64,000 nucleotides of DNA, from NCBI GenBank assembly GCA_016342325.1, contig JAEINR010000014.1, forward strand, positions 32,359-96,358, written 5' to 3'. The stretch is from Desulfobacterium sp. (GTDB lineage Bacteria; Desulfobacterota; Desulfobacteria; Desulfobacterales; Desulfobacteraceae). Below the pieces are notes generated by a model that saw only the letters and a program-made list of their open reading frames with translations, was not told the DNA's origin and did not search any database. Position numbers and translations under genes: made by a program. Position 1 is the stretch's first letter. Each line of letters starts with the position of its first letter. This document shows positions 26,974 through 36,735 of the stretch, piece after piece.

Positions 26974-28974
26974 ATGACCGTTTCCATAACATCTCCAAAG
27001 GACCCCATGGACTTGGAACGGATCTTTCAGTTCCTCTATGAGGTCTGGAACAACGAGTTTGAGCGGGACATCCCAGGCATGGATCACCGTAGGGGATGGG
27101 TCAGGGACGAGCTGGACGATTGGGCCGACCACCTGATCGCACTCAGCGATACAGGGCAGATCCTGGGCTGCATCCGCACCAACACGCTGAACCAAGGAAA
27201 ACCACCCCCGGAACTTTCAGACAACATGGCGTTTGAGAAGCTCGGTACCCTTTTTGGTAAGGACAAGGTGTCGTTCATCTCCCATCTGGCCGTCGCCCCT
27301 GCCCACCGGGGCAGCACCGTGGTTTCTTTGCTCATGTCCCACATCTTCCGGGCAAATTTTGAAAAAAAGATCCAGGTGGCGACCTGTTACTGCCAGCTGA
27401 CCCTTGTTTCCCTCTACTGCCGGTTCGGCCTCTGTCCCTACCTGCCCAATTTCAGGATCGATGTCGGGGTGAGGGTGCCGCTGATCGGCTGCGTCAACGA
27501 CCGCAATTATTTCGAGAAAACCGGCAGCCCCCTGGCAATGCTGGTTCCGGAAACCCTTAACGACCACGGCCGGGCTGCAAAACGGCTTGAAGAACATTTT
27601 CCAAAGTTCTACGATCCCGGCCTTGAAAAAATTCCGTCCAAGGCGCTCTGGGCCCAGTTGGCCTACGCCCCGGCCATGGAAGAGCACCGGGAAGGGTTCA
27701 AGTTGTTCCAGGATATTCCCCTGGAGAGCATAGAACAGGCGTTGAAGATGCTCCCACGGCTTCAGCTTGCCCAGGGGGAGGTGTTGTTCATGAAGGGAGA
27801 CAAGGAGGCCTCCATGGGAATTCTTCTTTCCGGCTCCATGGGGCTTGGGGTGGGCGAAGGGAAGGACCCCCACTTCATTTCCGTGATCCGGCCCGGGGAA
27901 CCCTTTGGCGAAATCAACACCCTGACAAAGATCCGGCATTCCACCACCCTGGTCGCCATGGAGCCGAGCAAGGTGCTGCTCCTCTCCGAACAGATGTTTG
28001 AACGGATCGCAGAAAAGAATCCCGGCCTTGCCATTCAGCTTTATAAAAATATCGTAAACATCCTGGCCCGGAGAATGACGGACGCCAATAACAACCTGTC
28101 GGAAATCCTGGGCAAGAACGACCTTGCCGCCATCCGGGTTCACCGCCCGGCCCTCTACGGTTCAGGGCAACGGGTGGAGTCCTACAGCTTTGACACCCTC
28201 ATGGACAAGGAATCCGAATACAAGCGGCTGAAGACCCAGGCCCAGGTGGCCCAGGCCATGGAGTTCTCCAAGCTCAAGGGCATCGGCCTTGCCAACGGGG
28301 ATACCATCCTCGATCTGGGATCCGGCCCCGGGGTTACGGCCATGCTTTTGTCCCATAACTTCCCAAAGAGCCGGATCATCGGCATAGAACCGGATAAAGA
28401 CCTGCGGACAAGGGCCGAGGCCTTGAAGGCTGAAAAGGATCTTACCCGCTGCGATTTCCTTGAGGGAACGGCCCAGGAGATTCCCCTGGCAGACGATTCC
28501 ATTGACTTTGCCTATGCAAGGCTATTGTTCCAGCACATTCCCAACCCCATGGCGGCCCTGAAGGAGATGCACCGGGTGACCCGGAAAAACGGAATCGCCT
28601 GCATCCTTGACGTGGATGATGATACCATCTTCATCCACCCACGGGTCAAGGGGTGGGAGGCGGTGGAGAGACGGGTGGCAAAAGCCCAGGCAAGTTACGG
28701 CGGAGACCGCCATGTGGGCCGGAAGCTCCTCTCCTACTTGCTTGAAGCCGGGTTTGAATCGGTGCGGGTGGACCTTGTTCCCGTCACCACCCAGATGCTG
28801 GGGCCCGAGGTTTTCTTTGATATTGTGTTTGGCTTTAAGCAGCAGACCCTCAAGCGGGCAGGGGATTGGGACGAAGAAACCGGGAAGCGCTTCAGCGCCA
28901 TCCGCGACCTTCTCCAGGAGAAAGGCGCGTTTGCATCTGAAAACATTTTTGTGGTCCATGGAACCGCCACCTGA
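26974..28974 (+). CDS. Three-domain fusion: GNAT acyltransferase, cNMP-binding domain, SAM methyltransferase
   Basis: The 666-residue protein starts with a GNAT/autoinducer-synthase-like domain (about 1-200; FLYEVWNNEFERDIPGMD, then VSFISHLAVAPAHRGSTV). A cyclic-nucleotide-binding domain follows at about 240-370 (LPRLQLAQGEVLFMKGDKE, then GEPFGEINTLTKIRHSTTL). The C-terminal class I methyltransferase (about 440-600) has ILDLGSGPGVTAMLL and FAYARLLFQHIPNP. The order suggests an acyl- or methyl-transfer enzyme gated by a nucleotide or by membrane or protein contact. The Arg that binds the cAMP phosphate is not obvious (in the place of RxA I read IRHSTT), so the ligand may differ. AAAGGAG precedes the ATG. 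I know no characterised protein with this architecture. Confidence 0.8.
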   Translation: MTVSITSPKDPMDLERIFQFLYEVWNNEFERDIPGMDHRRGWVRDELDDWADHLIALSDTGQILGCIRTNTLNQGKPPPELSDNMAFEKLGTLFGKDKVSFISHLAVAPAHRGSTVVSLLMSHIFRANFEKKIQVATCYCQLTLVSLYCRFGLCPYLPNFRIDVGVRVPLIGCVNDRNYFEKTGSPLAMLVPETLNDHGRAAKRLEEHFPKFYDPGLEKIPSKALWAQLAYAPAMEEHREGFKLFQDIPLESIEQALKMLPRLQLAQGEVLFMKGDKEASMGILLSGSMGLGVGEGKDPHFISVIRPGEPFGEINTLTKIRHSTTLVAMEPSKVLLLSEQMFERIAEKNPGLAIQLYKNIVNILARRMTDANNNLSEILGKNDLAAIRVHRPALYGSGQRVESYSFDTLMDKESEYKRLKTQAQVAQAMEFSKLKGIGLANGDTILDLGSGPGVTAMLLSHNFPKSRIIGIEPDKDLRTRAEALKAEKDLTRCDFLEGTAQEIPLADDSIDFAYARLLFQHIPNPMAALKEMHRVTRKNGIACILDVDDDTIFIHPRVKGWEAVERRVAKAQASYGGDRHVGRKLLSYLLEAGFESVRVDLVPVTTQMLGPEVFFDIVFGFKQQTLKRAGDWDEETGKRFSAIRDLLQEKGAFASENIFVVHGTAT

Positions 28975-29037
28975 AACGTTCCTGCACGGTGAGGAAAAGC
29001 CTGTCCTGATGCCGTCATTTCTGATAGAAAATGATCC

Positions 29038-32000
29038 ATGGCAGCGGCAGACAAAGACATAAAAAATGAGATCGGGTTTCTTGATCTTGAGGTGGATCCC
29101 AGTGGCAGGATCTATCACATGGGCGCGGTGACAGGATCGGCCTCCTTTGAGAGACGGGGACGGTTTGACCCGGCAGAAGCCCTGAACGCCCTGGATCAAT
29201 TTTGCAAGGAGGCCCGCTTCATTGCCGGCCACAATCTTCTTTACCATGACCTGCCCGTGATTCAAGCCGGGTTTCCCCATCTTAAACTCCTTCAAAAGCC
29301 CGTCATCGACACCCTCTTTCTCTCGCCCCTGGCATTCCCGGAAAACCCCTACCACCGGCTGGTCAAGGGGTATAAGCTGGTCAAGGAGAGCCTGAACGAT
29401 CCGGTTGCGGATGCCCGGCTCTCCCAACGGGTGCTCCTGGAACAGATGGCGCGGTTCCAGGCCCAGGACAATAAGGTGCTGGGCTTTTACCGCTCCTGCT
29501 TCCAGGATGCCCGGTTTGGCGCCTTTGACGGCAAGGGAATGGCCGAGGTATTCAACCGGGGGGGGGGCGACGAGGTGCTTGGGCCCGATGATGCCCTGGC
29601 GGTTTTTGAGGCGCTCACCCAAGGAAAAATCTGCACAACAGGCCTTGAGGAGATCTTTGTCTTCAACTTTCTGGACCCTGAACACCGGGTGGTCCTTGCC
29701 TACGCCCTTGCCTGGCTGGGGGTGGCCGGGGGAAACTCGGTGATCCCGGCCTGGGTCAGGAAACGGTTTTCCCGTATTCTTGAAATCGTTGCAAGGCTCA
29801 GGGAAACCCACTGCCGTTGTGACGACTGTTCATACTGTCGAGGAAACCACGATCCCGAGGGACATCTGAAACGCTATTTCGGGTTTGACAGCTTTCGCAA
29901 TTTGCCCGACGGCACCCCCCTTCAGAGGGAGATCGTTTCCGCGGGCATGGCTGGAACACCGCTCCTTGGCATCCTTCCCACCGGGGGTGGAAAATCGATC
30001 TGTTTCCAGGTGCCGGCCCTGGCGGGTTTTTTCCGGACAGGGGCACTTACCGTGGTGATCTCCCCCCTCCAGGCATTGATGAAGGATCAGGTGGAGAATC
30101 TCAACCGGGTGACCGGATCAGAAACGGCGGCCTTTATCAACGGGCTTTTGACCCTGCCGGAACGGGGCTATGTCATGGACCGGGTGAGGATGGGGGAGAT
30201 CGCCCTTCTCTATATTTCGCCTGAGCAGCTCAGGAACCGGTCCATCGGCCTTCTTCTTGGCTCCCGCCAGGTTCGTTGCTTTGTGTTTGATGAGGCCCAC
30301 TGCCTCTCCAAATGGGGCCATGATTTCAGGACCGACTACCTCTATGCCTCCCAGTTCATCCGCACCTATTCGGACCGAGAAAAAACAGCCCCCACCATTG
30401 CCTGCTTCACGGCAACGGCAAAGACCGATGTGATCCAGGAGATTATCGCCCATTTCAAGGGGGAACTGGGGCTTGGGCTTGCCCTGTTTGAGGGAGGGGT
30501 TGAACGAAACAACCTCCACTTTGAGGTGCATGGGGTCACGGCCCATGAAAAGAGCGAGGGCATCGCCACCCTTCTTTCCACCCGGTTGTCCCGGGAGACC
30601 CCGGGCTGCGCCATTGTCTACTGTGCCACACGGAAAAAGACGGAGCAGCTTTCTGAATACCTGAATCTTAAGGGACACCAGGCCCGGTTCTTCCATGCCG
30701 GCATGACCGTGCCGGAGAAAAGGGAGGTCCAGGAGGGGTTTGTGGCAGGAGATATCCCGGTGATCGTCGCCACCAACGCATTTGGCATGGGCATTGACAA
30801 GGACAATGTGAGGCTGGTGATCCATGCCGATATCCCGGGCTCCGTGGAAAACTACCTCCAGGAGGCGGGGCGGGCCGGCAGGGACAACCAGGAAGCCCAG
30901 TGCATCCTCTTGTACGACGAGAACGATATTGAAGACCAGTTCCGGCTCACCGCCGCCTCACGGCTCACCACCCGGGACATCGCCCAGATCCTCAAGGGAA
31001 TCCGCAGGGCAAAACAGAACCCGGAGGGAGAGATTATCATCACGGCCGGGGAGATCCTCAGGGACGCGTCTGTCAACACAGCGTTTGACCCGTCCAACCG
31101 GGACTACGAGACCCGGGTGAAGACGGCCATCTCCTGGCTTGAGCGGGGGGGATTCCTCAGCCGGAAAGAGAACGTCACCTCGGTTTTCCAGGGGCGGCCC
31201 AGGTTCGCGTCCATGGCAGAGGCAAGACAAGCGATTCAGCGGCTCAACCTCTCCAAAAAGCTCGGGGAAATCTGGGAAACCATTCTTTGGGCCCTCATGG
31301 ACGCTCCCCCGGACCAGGGGATGAGTGCGGACCAGATCTGTGAGACCCTGGGCACCCTCAAGGATCTTCCCCAGGGGTACACCTCCACCAAAAAGGTGAT
31401 CGCCACCATGAACGAGATGGCCCATGCCGGTATTATTCACCGCACCATGATGCTCACGGCCTGGCTTACCCCAGGGGGAAGGAACAGCGCCAAAAAGCGC
31501 CTTGAAAAGGTCTGCACCCTGGAGCGGGCAATGATCTCGGTGATGGAAGGGGAATATCCCATGGTTGATCCCGAGGAGCGGGTGCGCCTCACCTTCAGGG
31601 CCTTGAATCAGAAGCTCCTGGATTTGGGCCACAATGACACCAGTGTTGCGTTCCTGCGCCAGGCCCTTAAGACCCTCCAGTCCGACGGCAGGGGATTTGG
31701 TAACAGTGTTCCCAGCATTGAGATCCATTTCCAGGACCGGGAGGCCTGTTGTCTCAAGATGGGGCGAGGCTGGGACCAGATAAAGATCATCAGTAGCCGG
31801 CGCCATGACCTTGCCCGTTTGCTCCTGGACGCCATTCTGGAAAAGGCCGGGAACGCCCTGGGGAAAAAGAGCGACATCCTGGTGGAGTTCTCCTATGACA
31901 CGGTCACGGACTTTCTTGCCAACACCATCACCCCCCTGGAGATCCGGCCCGAGAAAATGCTGGCCGCCATGGAGGCAGGTCTGTTGTTCCTCCACGACAA

Positions 32001-34227
32001 CAAGGTGATCAGCCTCCAGCAGGGCATGGCCGTGTTTCGACAGGCCATGACCCTTACCCTTGATCCGAATCGGAAAAAACAGCGGTACACCCAGGCCGAC
32101 TTCCAGCCCCTGTTCCACCACTACGGCCAGCGGATTTTCCAGATCCATATCATGAACGAGTTTGCCAAGATGGGCACCGAGAAGATCCGCCAGGCCCTTG
32201 CCATGATCCTGGCCTATTTCTCCATGGACACCCCCGATTTTTTGGGCCGTTATTTTCCCGGCAGAAAAGGAATGCTGGACCGGGCCACCAGCGAACATTC
32301 GTTCAAGAAAATCGTTTCCGACCTCAACCACAAGGACCAGGAGCGGATCGTCACTTCAGATCCCAGGAAAAACGTCCTGGTGCTGGCAGGGCCCGGGTCG
32401 GGCAAGACCCGGACCGTGGTCCACCGCTGTGCCTGGCTCCTCAGGGTCAAACGGGTGGCCCCGGGGTCGGTGCTCATGCTCTGCTACAACCACAATGCCG
32501 CCGCCTTGATTCGGAAACGGCTGTTTGCCCTTGCAGGCACCGATGCCAGGGGTGTGTCGGTGATGACCTTCCACGGCCTGGCCCTGAACATTACGGGGCG
32601 AATTCTGGAGGGAAAAACCCCGGATCTGTCCGCCTGGTTTGAACGGATCATTGTGGAGGCCGGCGATATCCTCTCGGGCAAGAAGCAGATACCGGGCCTT
32701 GGGCCGGACGAGGTCCGGGACAGAATTCTTGCGGGCTATGAATACATTCTTGTGGACGAGTACCAGGACATTGACCAGGCCCAGTATGACCTGATATCGG
32801 CGGTTGCCGGCCGCACCCTGAAAGACGGGGGCGGGAAGCTTGCCATCATGGCGGTGGGGGACGACGACCAGTCCATCTACGGGTTCAGGAACGCAAGCGT
32901 GGGGTTTATCCGCAAGTTCAAGGCGGACTACAATGCCACCGTCTTTCATCTGACCGATAATTTCAGGTCAGGCAAGCGCCTCATTGCGCTCTCCAATGCA
33001 TTGATTCGGGCGAACACCGACCGGATGAAGACCGACTTTCCCATTTGTCCGGCAAGCCGGGTTGAAAAAAGGAAAGGAACGATCCGCTATTACCATGCCC
33101 AGGACAGATTGCACCAGGCAGAGATCCTCTGCCATGAAATTCTTGGGCTGAAGAAGGAGAGAACGGATCTTGAGTTCAGCCACATGGCGGTCCTTTCACG
33201 GAACGGCATGGACCATGAAATGCTTGCCTTTGCCCGGAGCCTGCTGGCCCGGGAAGGCGTTCCCGTGAGCATCCCCCTGGCAAGCAGCAGCTTCTCCCCC
33301 TTTAAAATCAGGGAAACAGCAGAATACCTGGCCATGCTCCTTGGGCGCCAGGACGATTTTTCCCGGGCATCCATTCTTGGGGATGAATACAGGAAAAGCA
33401 TAACAGACTCTCCCAACACCTGGCAGCGGCTCATCCTGGAGGGGCTTGTCTCGTTTCAGTCGGAGACCGGGGATGCCGAGGTCTCCCTGTTCCAGGCCCA
33501 CCAGTTTTTAACCCGGCTGCTGGCCGAACAGAAACGGGAACAGCGCCTGGGAACCGGGGTGTTCCTCGGAACGGTCCACAGCGCCAAGGGACTTGAGTTT
33601 TCCCATGTGTTCATCCTGGACGGGGGCTGGACCTCGCCTGGAAAAACCGAAGAGATGGAGGAGGAGCGACGGCTCTATTATGTGGCCATGACACGGGCCA
33701 AGCGCTTTCTCGGGTTGTTTCGCCTTTCCAGGGAATGCAATCCCCACCTTGCCATCCTTGGCAATGGGCATGATCTGGCTTTTGGTTCTCCCGTGGTCCG
33801 GCAGGGTGGGCCTGTCCCCTCCCTCCTTCGTTACCGTATTCTCGGCCTTAAGGAGCTTTTTATGGATTTTGCCGGCCGTTGTCCCCCCGGCCATTCGATG
33901 CACACCGCCCTCCAGGGCTTGAATGCGGGGGACGCGTTAGGGTTTGGTTTTGTCAACGCAACGCTCTGCCTGTTAACCCCGTCCGGAACCCCGGTGGCAG
34001 CCGTTGCCGCCAGTGCCAGGAGAGAATGGGACACCTTTTTGCCACGGGTCAGGCAGGCAAGGGTGATCGCCATGGTAAAGCGGCGCAGGCGCGACTGCAA
34101 GGGCGAATTTGAGAAAAAGATCCGGTGCAACGCCTGGGAGATTCCCATCATCGAGGTGGGAATCTCCCAGGCGTTGCACCCTGACACCGTTCATATAACC
34201 AACAAGGTGAAAAATAATGAAATCTAA
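29038..34227 (+). CDS. Giant DNA helicase: DEDD exonuclease-RecQ-UvrD fusion
   Basis: The 1,729-residue protein begins with a DnaQ-like exonuclease (IGFLDLEVD near 12-20, AGHNLLYHDLPVI near 64, and SLNDPVADA near 120). A Cys cluster (CRCDDCSYC near 262) leads into a RecQ helicase: Walker A LPTGGGKSICF near 312, DEAH near 417 and QEAGRAGRDNQ near 611. A long middle region of helix-turn-helix and unknown parts follows. Then comes a UvrD/Rep helicase: LAGPGSGKTRT near 1116, VDEYQDIDQ near 1239, GDDDQSIYGFR near 1275, HSAKGLEF near 1513 and YVAMTRAK near 1548. It probably unwinds and trims recombination or repair intermediates. The last 35 residues are encoded by a perfect inverted repeat and may be recent. 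Its end overlaps the next gene by 11 bases. Confidence 0.88.
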   Translation: MAAADKDIKNEIGFLDLEVDPSGRIYHMGAVTGSASFERRGRFDPAEALNALDQFCKEARFIAGHNLLYHDLPVIQAGFPHLKLLQKPVIDTLFLSPLAFPENPYHRLVKGYKLVKESLNDPVADARLSQRVLLEQMARFQAQDNKVLGFYRSCFQDARFGAFDGKGMAEVFNRGGGDEVLGPDDALAVFEALTQGKICTTGLEEIFVFNFLDPEHRVVLAYALAWLGVAGGNSVIPAWVRKRFSRILEIVARLRETHCRCDDCSYCRGNHDPEGHLKRYFGFDSFRNLPDGTPLQREIVSAGMAGTPLLGILPTGGGKSICFQVPALAGFFRTGALTVVISPLQALMKDQVENLNRVTGSETAAFINGLLTLPERGYVMDRVRMGEIALLYISPEQLRNRSIGLLLGSRQVRCFVFDEAHCLSKWGHDFRTDYLYASQFIRTYSDREKTAPTIACFTATAKTDVIQEIIAHFKGELGLGLALFEGGVERNNLHFEVHGVTAHEKSEGIATLLSTRLSRETPGCAIVYCATRKKTEQLSEYLNLKGHQARFFHAGMTVPEKREVQEGFVAGDIPVIVATNAFGMGIDKDNVRLVIHADIPGSVENYLQEAGRAGRDNQEAQCILLYDENDIEDQFRLTAASRLTTRDIAQILKGIRRAKQNPEGEIIITAGEILRDASVNTAFDPSNRDYETRVKTAISWLERGGFLSRKENVTSVFQGRPRFASMAEARQAIQRLNLSKKLGEIWETILWALMDAPPDQGMSADQICETLGTLKDLPQGYTSTKKVIATMNEMAHAGIIHRTMMLTAWLTPGGRNSAKKRLEKVCTLERAMISVMEGEYPMVDPEERVRLTFRALNQKLLDLGHNDTSVAFLRQALKTLQSDGRGFGNSVPSIEIHFQDREACCLKMGRGWDQIKIISSRRHDLARLLLDAILEKAGNALGKKSDILVEFSYDTVTDFLANTITPLEIRPEKMLAAMEAGLLFLHDNKVISLQQGMAVFRQAMTLTLDPNRKKQRYTQADFQPLFHHYGQRIFQIHIMNEFAKMGTEKIRQALAMILAYFSMDTPDFLGRYFPGRKGMLDRATSEHSFKKIVSDLNHKDQERIVTSDPRKNVLVLAGPGSGKTRTVVHRCAWLLRVKRVAPGSVLMLCYNHNAAALIRKRLFALAGTDARGVSVMTFHGLALNITGRILEGKTPDLSAWFERIIVEAGDILSGKKQIPGLGPDEVRDRILAGYEYILVDEYQDIDQAQYDLISAVAGRTLKDGGGKLAIMAVGDDDQSIYGFRNASVGFIRKFKADYNATVFHLTDNFRSGKRLIALSNALIRANTDRMKTDFPICPASRVEKRKGTIRYYHAQDRLHQAEILCHEILGLKKERTDLEFSHMAVLSRNGMDHEMLAFARSLLAREGVPVSIPLASSSFSPFKIRETAEYLAMLLGRQDDFSRASILGDEYRKSITDSPNTWQRLILEGLVSFQSETGDAEVSLFQAHQFLTRLLAEQKREQRLGTGVFLGTVHSAKGLEFSHVFILDGGWTSPGKTEEMEEERRLYYVAMTRAKRFLGLFRLSRECNPHLAILGNGHDLAFGSPVVRQGGPVPSLLRYRILGLKELFMDFAGRCPPGHSMHTALQGLNAGDALGFGFVNATLCLLTPSGTPVAAVAASARREWDTFLPRVRQARVIAMVKRRRRDCKGEFEKKIRCNAWEIPIIEVGISQALHPDTVHITNKVKNNEI
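34124..34180. repeat. Perfect 24 bp inverted repeat in the helicase 3' end
   Basis: Arms at 34124-34147 and 34157-34180 are exactly complementary (each contains AACGCCTGGGAGATTCC or its complement) around a 9-base loop. It is in frame, encoding NAWEIPIIEVGISQALH. There is no T tail, so it is not an ordinary terminator. It ends 36 bases before the next start codon. Confidence 0.95.
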
Positions 34228-36247
34228 AGATATTTATGAACAGTATAATGAAACATACCGGTCGGCATACGAGAGCCACCTGAACGCACTCCATGGCATC
34301 GTGGATGGCGCCAAAAAAGAGGCGAATCCCCATGGGGCCTATTTTGAAGCCACGGGAACGTGTCTCATCCAGGCATCCCTGTTGGAAGCAGACCTGGAAG
34401 CGGGAACCCGGGGGGATATGGACCTGGAGCTGTTGAAAAAGGAAAACCTTGGGCGGTATCGGGATCTTTTGCCGGAAAACTATGGCAAAAGCTTTGCCAA
34501 TCCCGCCTTTTGCCTGGAACGGTACGGAGCCCCCTTTGGTCCGCTGCTTTCCTATATTCATATGCAGGCCCGGGAATGTTTTACATATGCCCATGGGCAT
34601 AAACGGTTCAAAATGGCCGGGGTGTTCTCGTTGTTTATCCGTGCCCATGGCGCTGTGAAAAACCATGACGTAACGGCATTAAAGCAGGCGGTGACCGATT
34701 ATCGAAATGATCAGATCCCATTTGATTCCGAAGCGTTGATTCGAGAGACCCATGGTGCTCAGAACATGCGGCTGACGGATATTACCTTGACTGCGGATCT
34801 CTCTGATTTACGGTATCTGTACGATTACGGGGTCTATATTACAGACCATGAAATTCAGACCGCCGGGTTTTTAAGCAGTTATCCCAAAGAGAAACTGGAA
34901 AAACTGGCAGATACGATTGTGAAGGCGTACATGGAAGGGTTCAGGCGGGAGAACAAAGATATGAGCCTGCGCCATAATGTGCGAATTGTTGCCAATGCCG
35001 GCCAGGAACGGCTGACCCGACGCATTGTTGAGCTGATGAAGGAGAATCATCTGAACGGGTATGTCGGCGAAATCGTAACCACGGCCATTAACAGGCAATG
35101 TGGGTATGATCATAAATTTGACGTTGGGCTGTATCTCACAGACGCCTATGTCCGGGATTCCCTGGACGCAAGGCGGGAAAAAGCGCTGGCCTATGAATCC
35201 CTGATCCGGGACTATTCAGGCGTTCTTTTTGTAGAGCGTTTTGGTGAAGCGCCTTTCAGTCCAAAGGGCAACAGTGCAAGGGTGACCCTTGACCCGGAAC
35301 AGCAGGGGCTTTTCCAGAAACTGATGGGGGGACATCGCCAGCTCATCGAAGCGTTCATTCCGGAAAAAGAGCGCAGCTTCTGTATTGTGGCGTTTCCAAC
35401 CCCTGAAATCGGGGAGCGGTTTGAAGCGATCTTTGAAGATACGGCCCGGATTAATATGCAAAGCAGTGCCGCGTTTGAGCCGGTTCAAAAGCGGATTATT
35501 GATGCACTTGATCAGGGGTCAAAGGTGCATGTGCTTGGAAGGGGCAACAATGAAACCGACATAATCGTTGCCCTGGGCCATCTTGAAAATCCTGAAAAAC
35601 AAACCAACTTTGCCAATTGCGTCGCAGATGTCAACATCCCGGTGGGTGAGGTGTTTACCTCGCCTGTCTTAAAAAATACAGGGGGACTGCTTCATCTGGA
35701 AAAGGTATACCTTGACGGGTTCAATTACACAGATCTCAGGCTGACATTCAAAGATGGATATGTCACCGATTACACCTGTGCCAATTTTGAAGATGAAGCC
35801 GAGAATAAAAAATATATCCAGGAGAACCTTTTATTTCCCCACGAGACCCTTCCCCTTGGAGAGTTTGCCATCGGCACCAACACCCTGGCGTATGTGATCG
35901 CTGGGAAATATGAGATTACAGATCAGCTTCCCATCTTGATCGTAGAGAAGATGGGACCCCATTTTGCCCTGGGGGATACCTGTTTTTCCTTTGGTGAAGA
36001 CAATCCGGTCTATAATGCCATCGATGGCAAGGAGATCGTGGCCCGGGATAATGAGAGGTCCATCCTGCGCAAGGAAGATGTCAGTAAGGCGTATACCAAT
36101 TGTCATACGGATATTACGCTTCCCTATGATGGATTGGCTAAAATTGCGGTACTGACGGATGCAGGAGATGAAATTGAGATCATCAGGGACGGTCGATTTG
36201 TTCTTAACGGCACAGAGATGTTAAACACACCGTTTGATCAAAAGTAG
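34217..36247 (+). CDS. M29-family aminopeptidase with long N-terminal domain
   Basis: The 676-residue protein is nearly twice the length of classical thermophilic M29 aminopeptidases. The C-terminal half (about 365-676) has the M29 pattern: VNIPVGEVFTSPV with a metal-ligand Glu, LPLGEFAIGTN, AYVIAGKYEITDQLP and EKMGPHFALGDTCF with metal-binding His and Asp. The N-terminal ~340 residues are mostly helical and belong to the long aminopeptidase group seen in anaerobes; their job is unclear. It should release N-terminal residues from peptides in the cytosol using a two-metal site. It starts inside the last codons of the helicase gene, yet the functions seem unrelated. Confidence 0.78.
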   Translation: MKSKDIYEQYNETYRSAYESHLNALHGIVDGAKKEANPHGAYFEATGTCLIQASLLEADLEAGTRGDMDLELLKKENLGRYRDLLPENYGKSFANPAFCLERYGAPFGPLLSYIHMQARECFTYAHGHKRFKMAGVFSLFIRAHGAVKNHDVTALKQAVTDYRNDQIPFDSEALIRETHGAQNMRLTDITLTADLSDLRYLYDYGVYITDHEIQTAGFLSSYPKEKLEKLADTIVKAYMEGFRRENKDMSLRHNVRIVANAGQERLTRRIVELMKENHLNGYVGEIVTTAINRQCGYDHKFDVGLYLTDAYVRDSLDARREKALAYESLIRDYSGVLFVERFGEAPFSPKGNSARVTLDPEQQGLFQKLMGGHRQLIEAFIPEKERSFCIVAFPTPEIGERFEAIFEDTARINMQSSAAFEPVQKRIIDALDQGSKVHVLGRGNNETDIIVALGHLENPEKQTNFANCVADVNIPVGEVFTSPVLKNTGGLLHLEKVYLDGFNYTDLRLTFKDGYVTDYTCANFEDEAENKKYIQENLLFPHETLPLGEFAIGTNTLAYVIAGKYEITDQLPILIVEKMGPHFALGDTCFSFGEDNPVYNAIDGKEIVARDNERSILRKEDVSKAYTNCHTDITLPYDGLAKIAVLTDAGDEIEIIRDGRFVLNGTEMLNTPFDQK

Positions 36248-36272
36248 ATTACGAATTGACATGGTTCGTAAT
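36248..36272 (+). terminator. Hairpin directly after the aminopeptidase stop
   Basis: An 8 bp perfect stem (ATTACGAA with TTCGTAAT) begins at the base after the stop codon, with a 9-base loop. No T-run follows directly, so it may protect the mRNA end or terminate weakly. Confidence 0.45.
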
Positions 36273-36324
36273 TCTGATAAAAAAGGTTAGGCTTTTTTTA
36301 AAAAAATAATATTGGAGACACCCC

Positions 36325-36699
36325 ATGAGTGATAACGACGGAACACCCGGCAGTAACGATTTTATAGTTGATAAAGATAACCTCTATCGCGAAGAGTCTG
36401 TCACAGACCTTAAGATTGCCACCATACGGCAGCTGATACCTGTGACGCTTGACGGATCCGATGACACCAGCCGAACAACCATTTTCCTGGGCAGTACACA
36501 GCTTGGCACCCCCCAGGGACCGATCCCCATGCAGGCAGAACTTGAAGCCACCACACTTGAGGAGGCCATGGAGCAATTTCCCAAGGCCATGGAAGTTGAA
36601 ACCTTGAAGGTGGTTGAGAATTTAAAGCGGATGCAGCAAATGCAGGAACAGCAGAAAAGTGCAAGCGACTCCAGGATTATTATGCCCGGAATGAATTAG
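36325..36699 (+). CDS. Conserved small cytosolic protein of unknown function
   Basis: The 124-residue acidic protein (MSDNDGTPGSNDFIVDKDN...) has no signal, membrane segment or cysteine. Residues about 30-75 could form beta strands (ATIRQLIPVTLDGS, TTIFLGSTQLGTPQG) and 75-112 a helix rich in Glu, Gln and Met. I do not recognise the family. ATTGGAGACACC before the ATG is a good ribosome site, and the codon use resembles its neighbours, so it is probably real. It stands alone between the aminopeptidase and a convergent terminator. Confidence 0.7.
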   Translation: MSDNDGTPGSNDFIVDKDNLYREESVTDLKIATIRQLIPVTLDGSDDTSRTTIFLGSTQLGTPQGPIPMQAELEATTLEEAMEQFPKAMEVETLKVVENLKRMQQMQEQQKSASDSRIIMPGMN

Positions 36700-36735
36700 C
36701 CTCTAGCATTACCGGCAAATTCAAAATAAAAAAAG

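Noticed and set aside
30958..32331. Antisense open frame of 457 codons inside the helicase
   Set aside because: It mirrors helicase codons, lacks a ribosome site and resembles no family.
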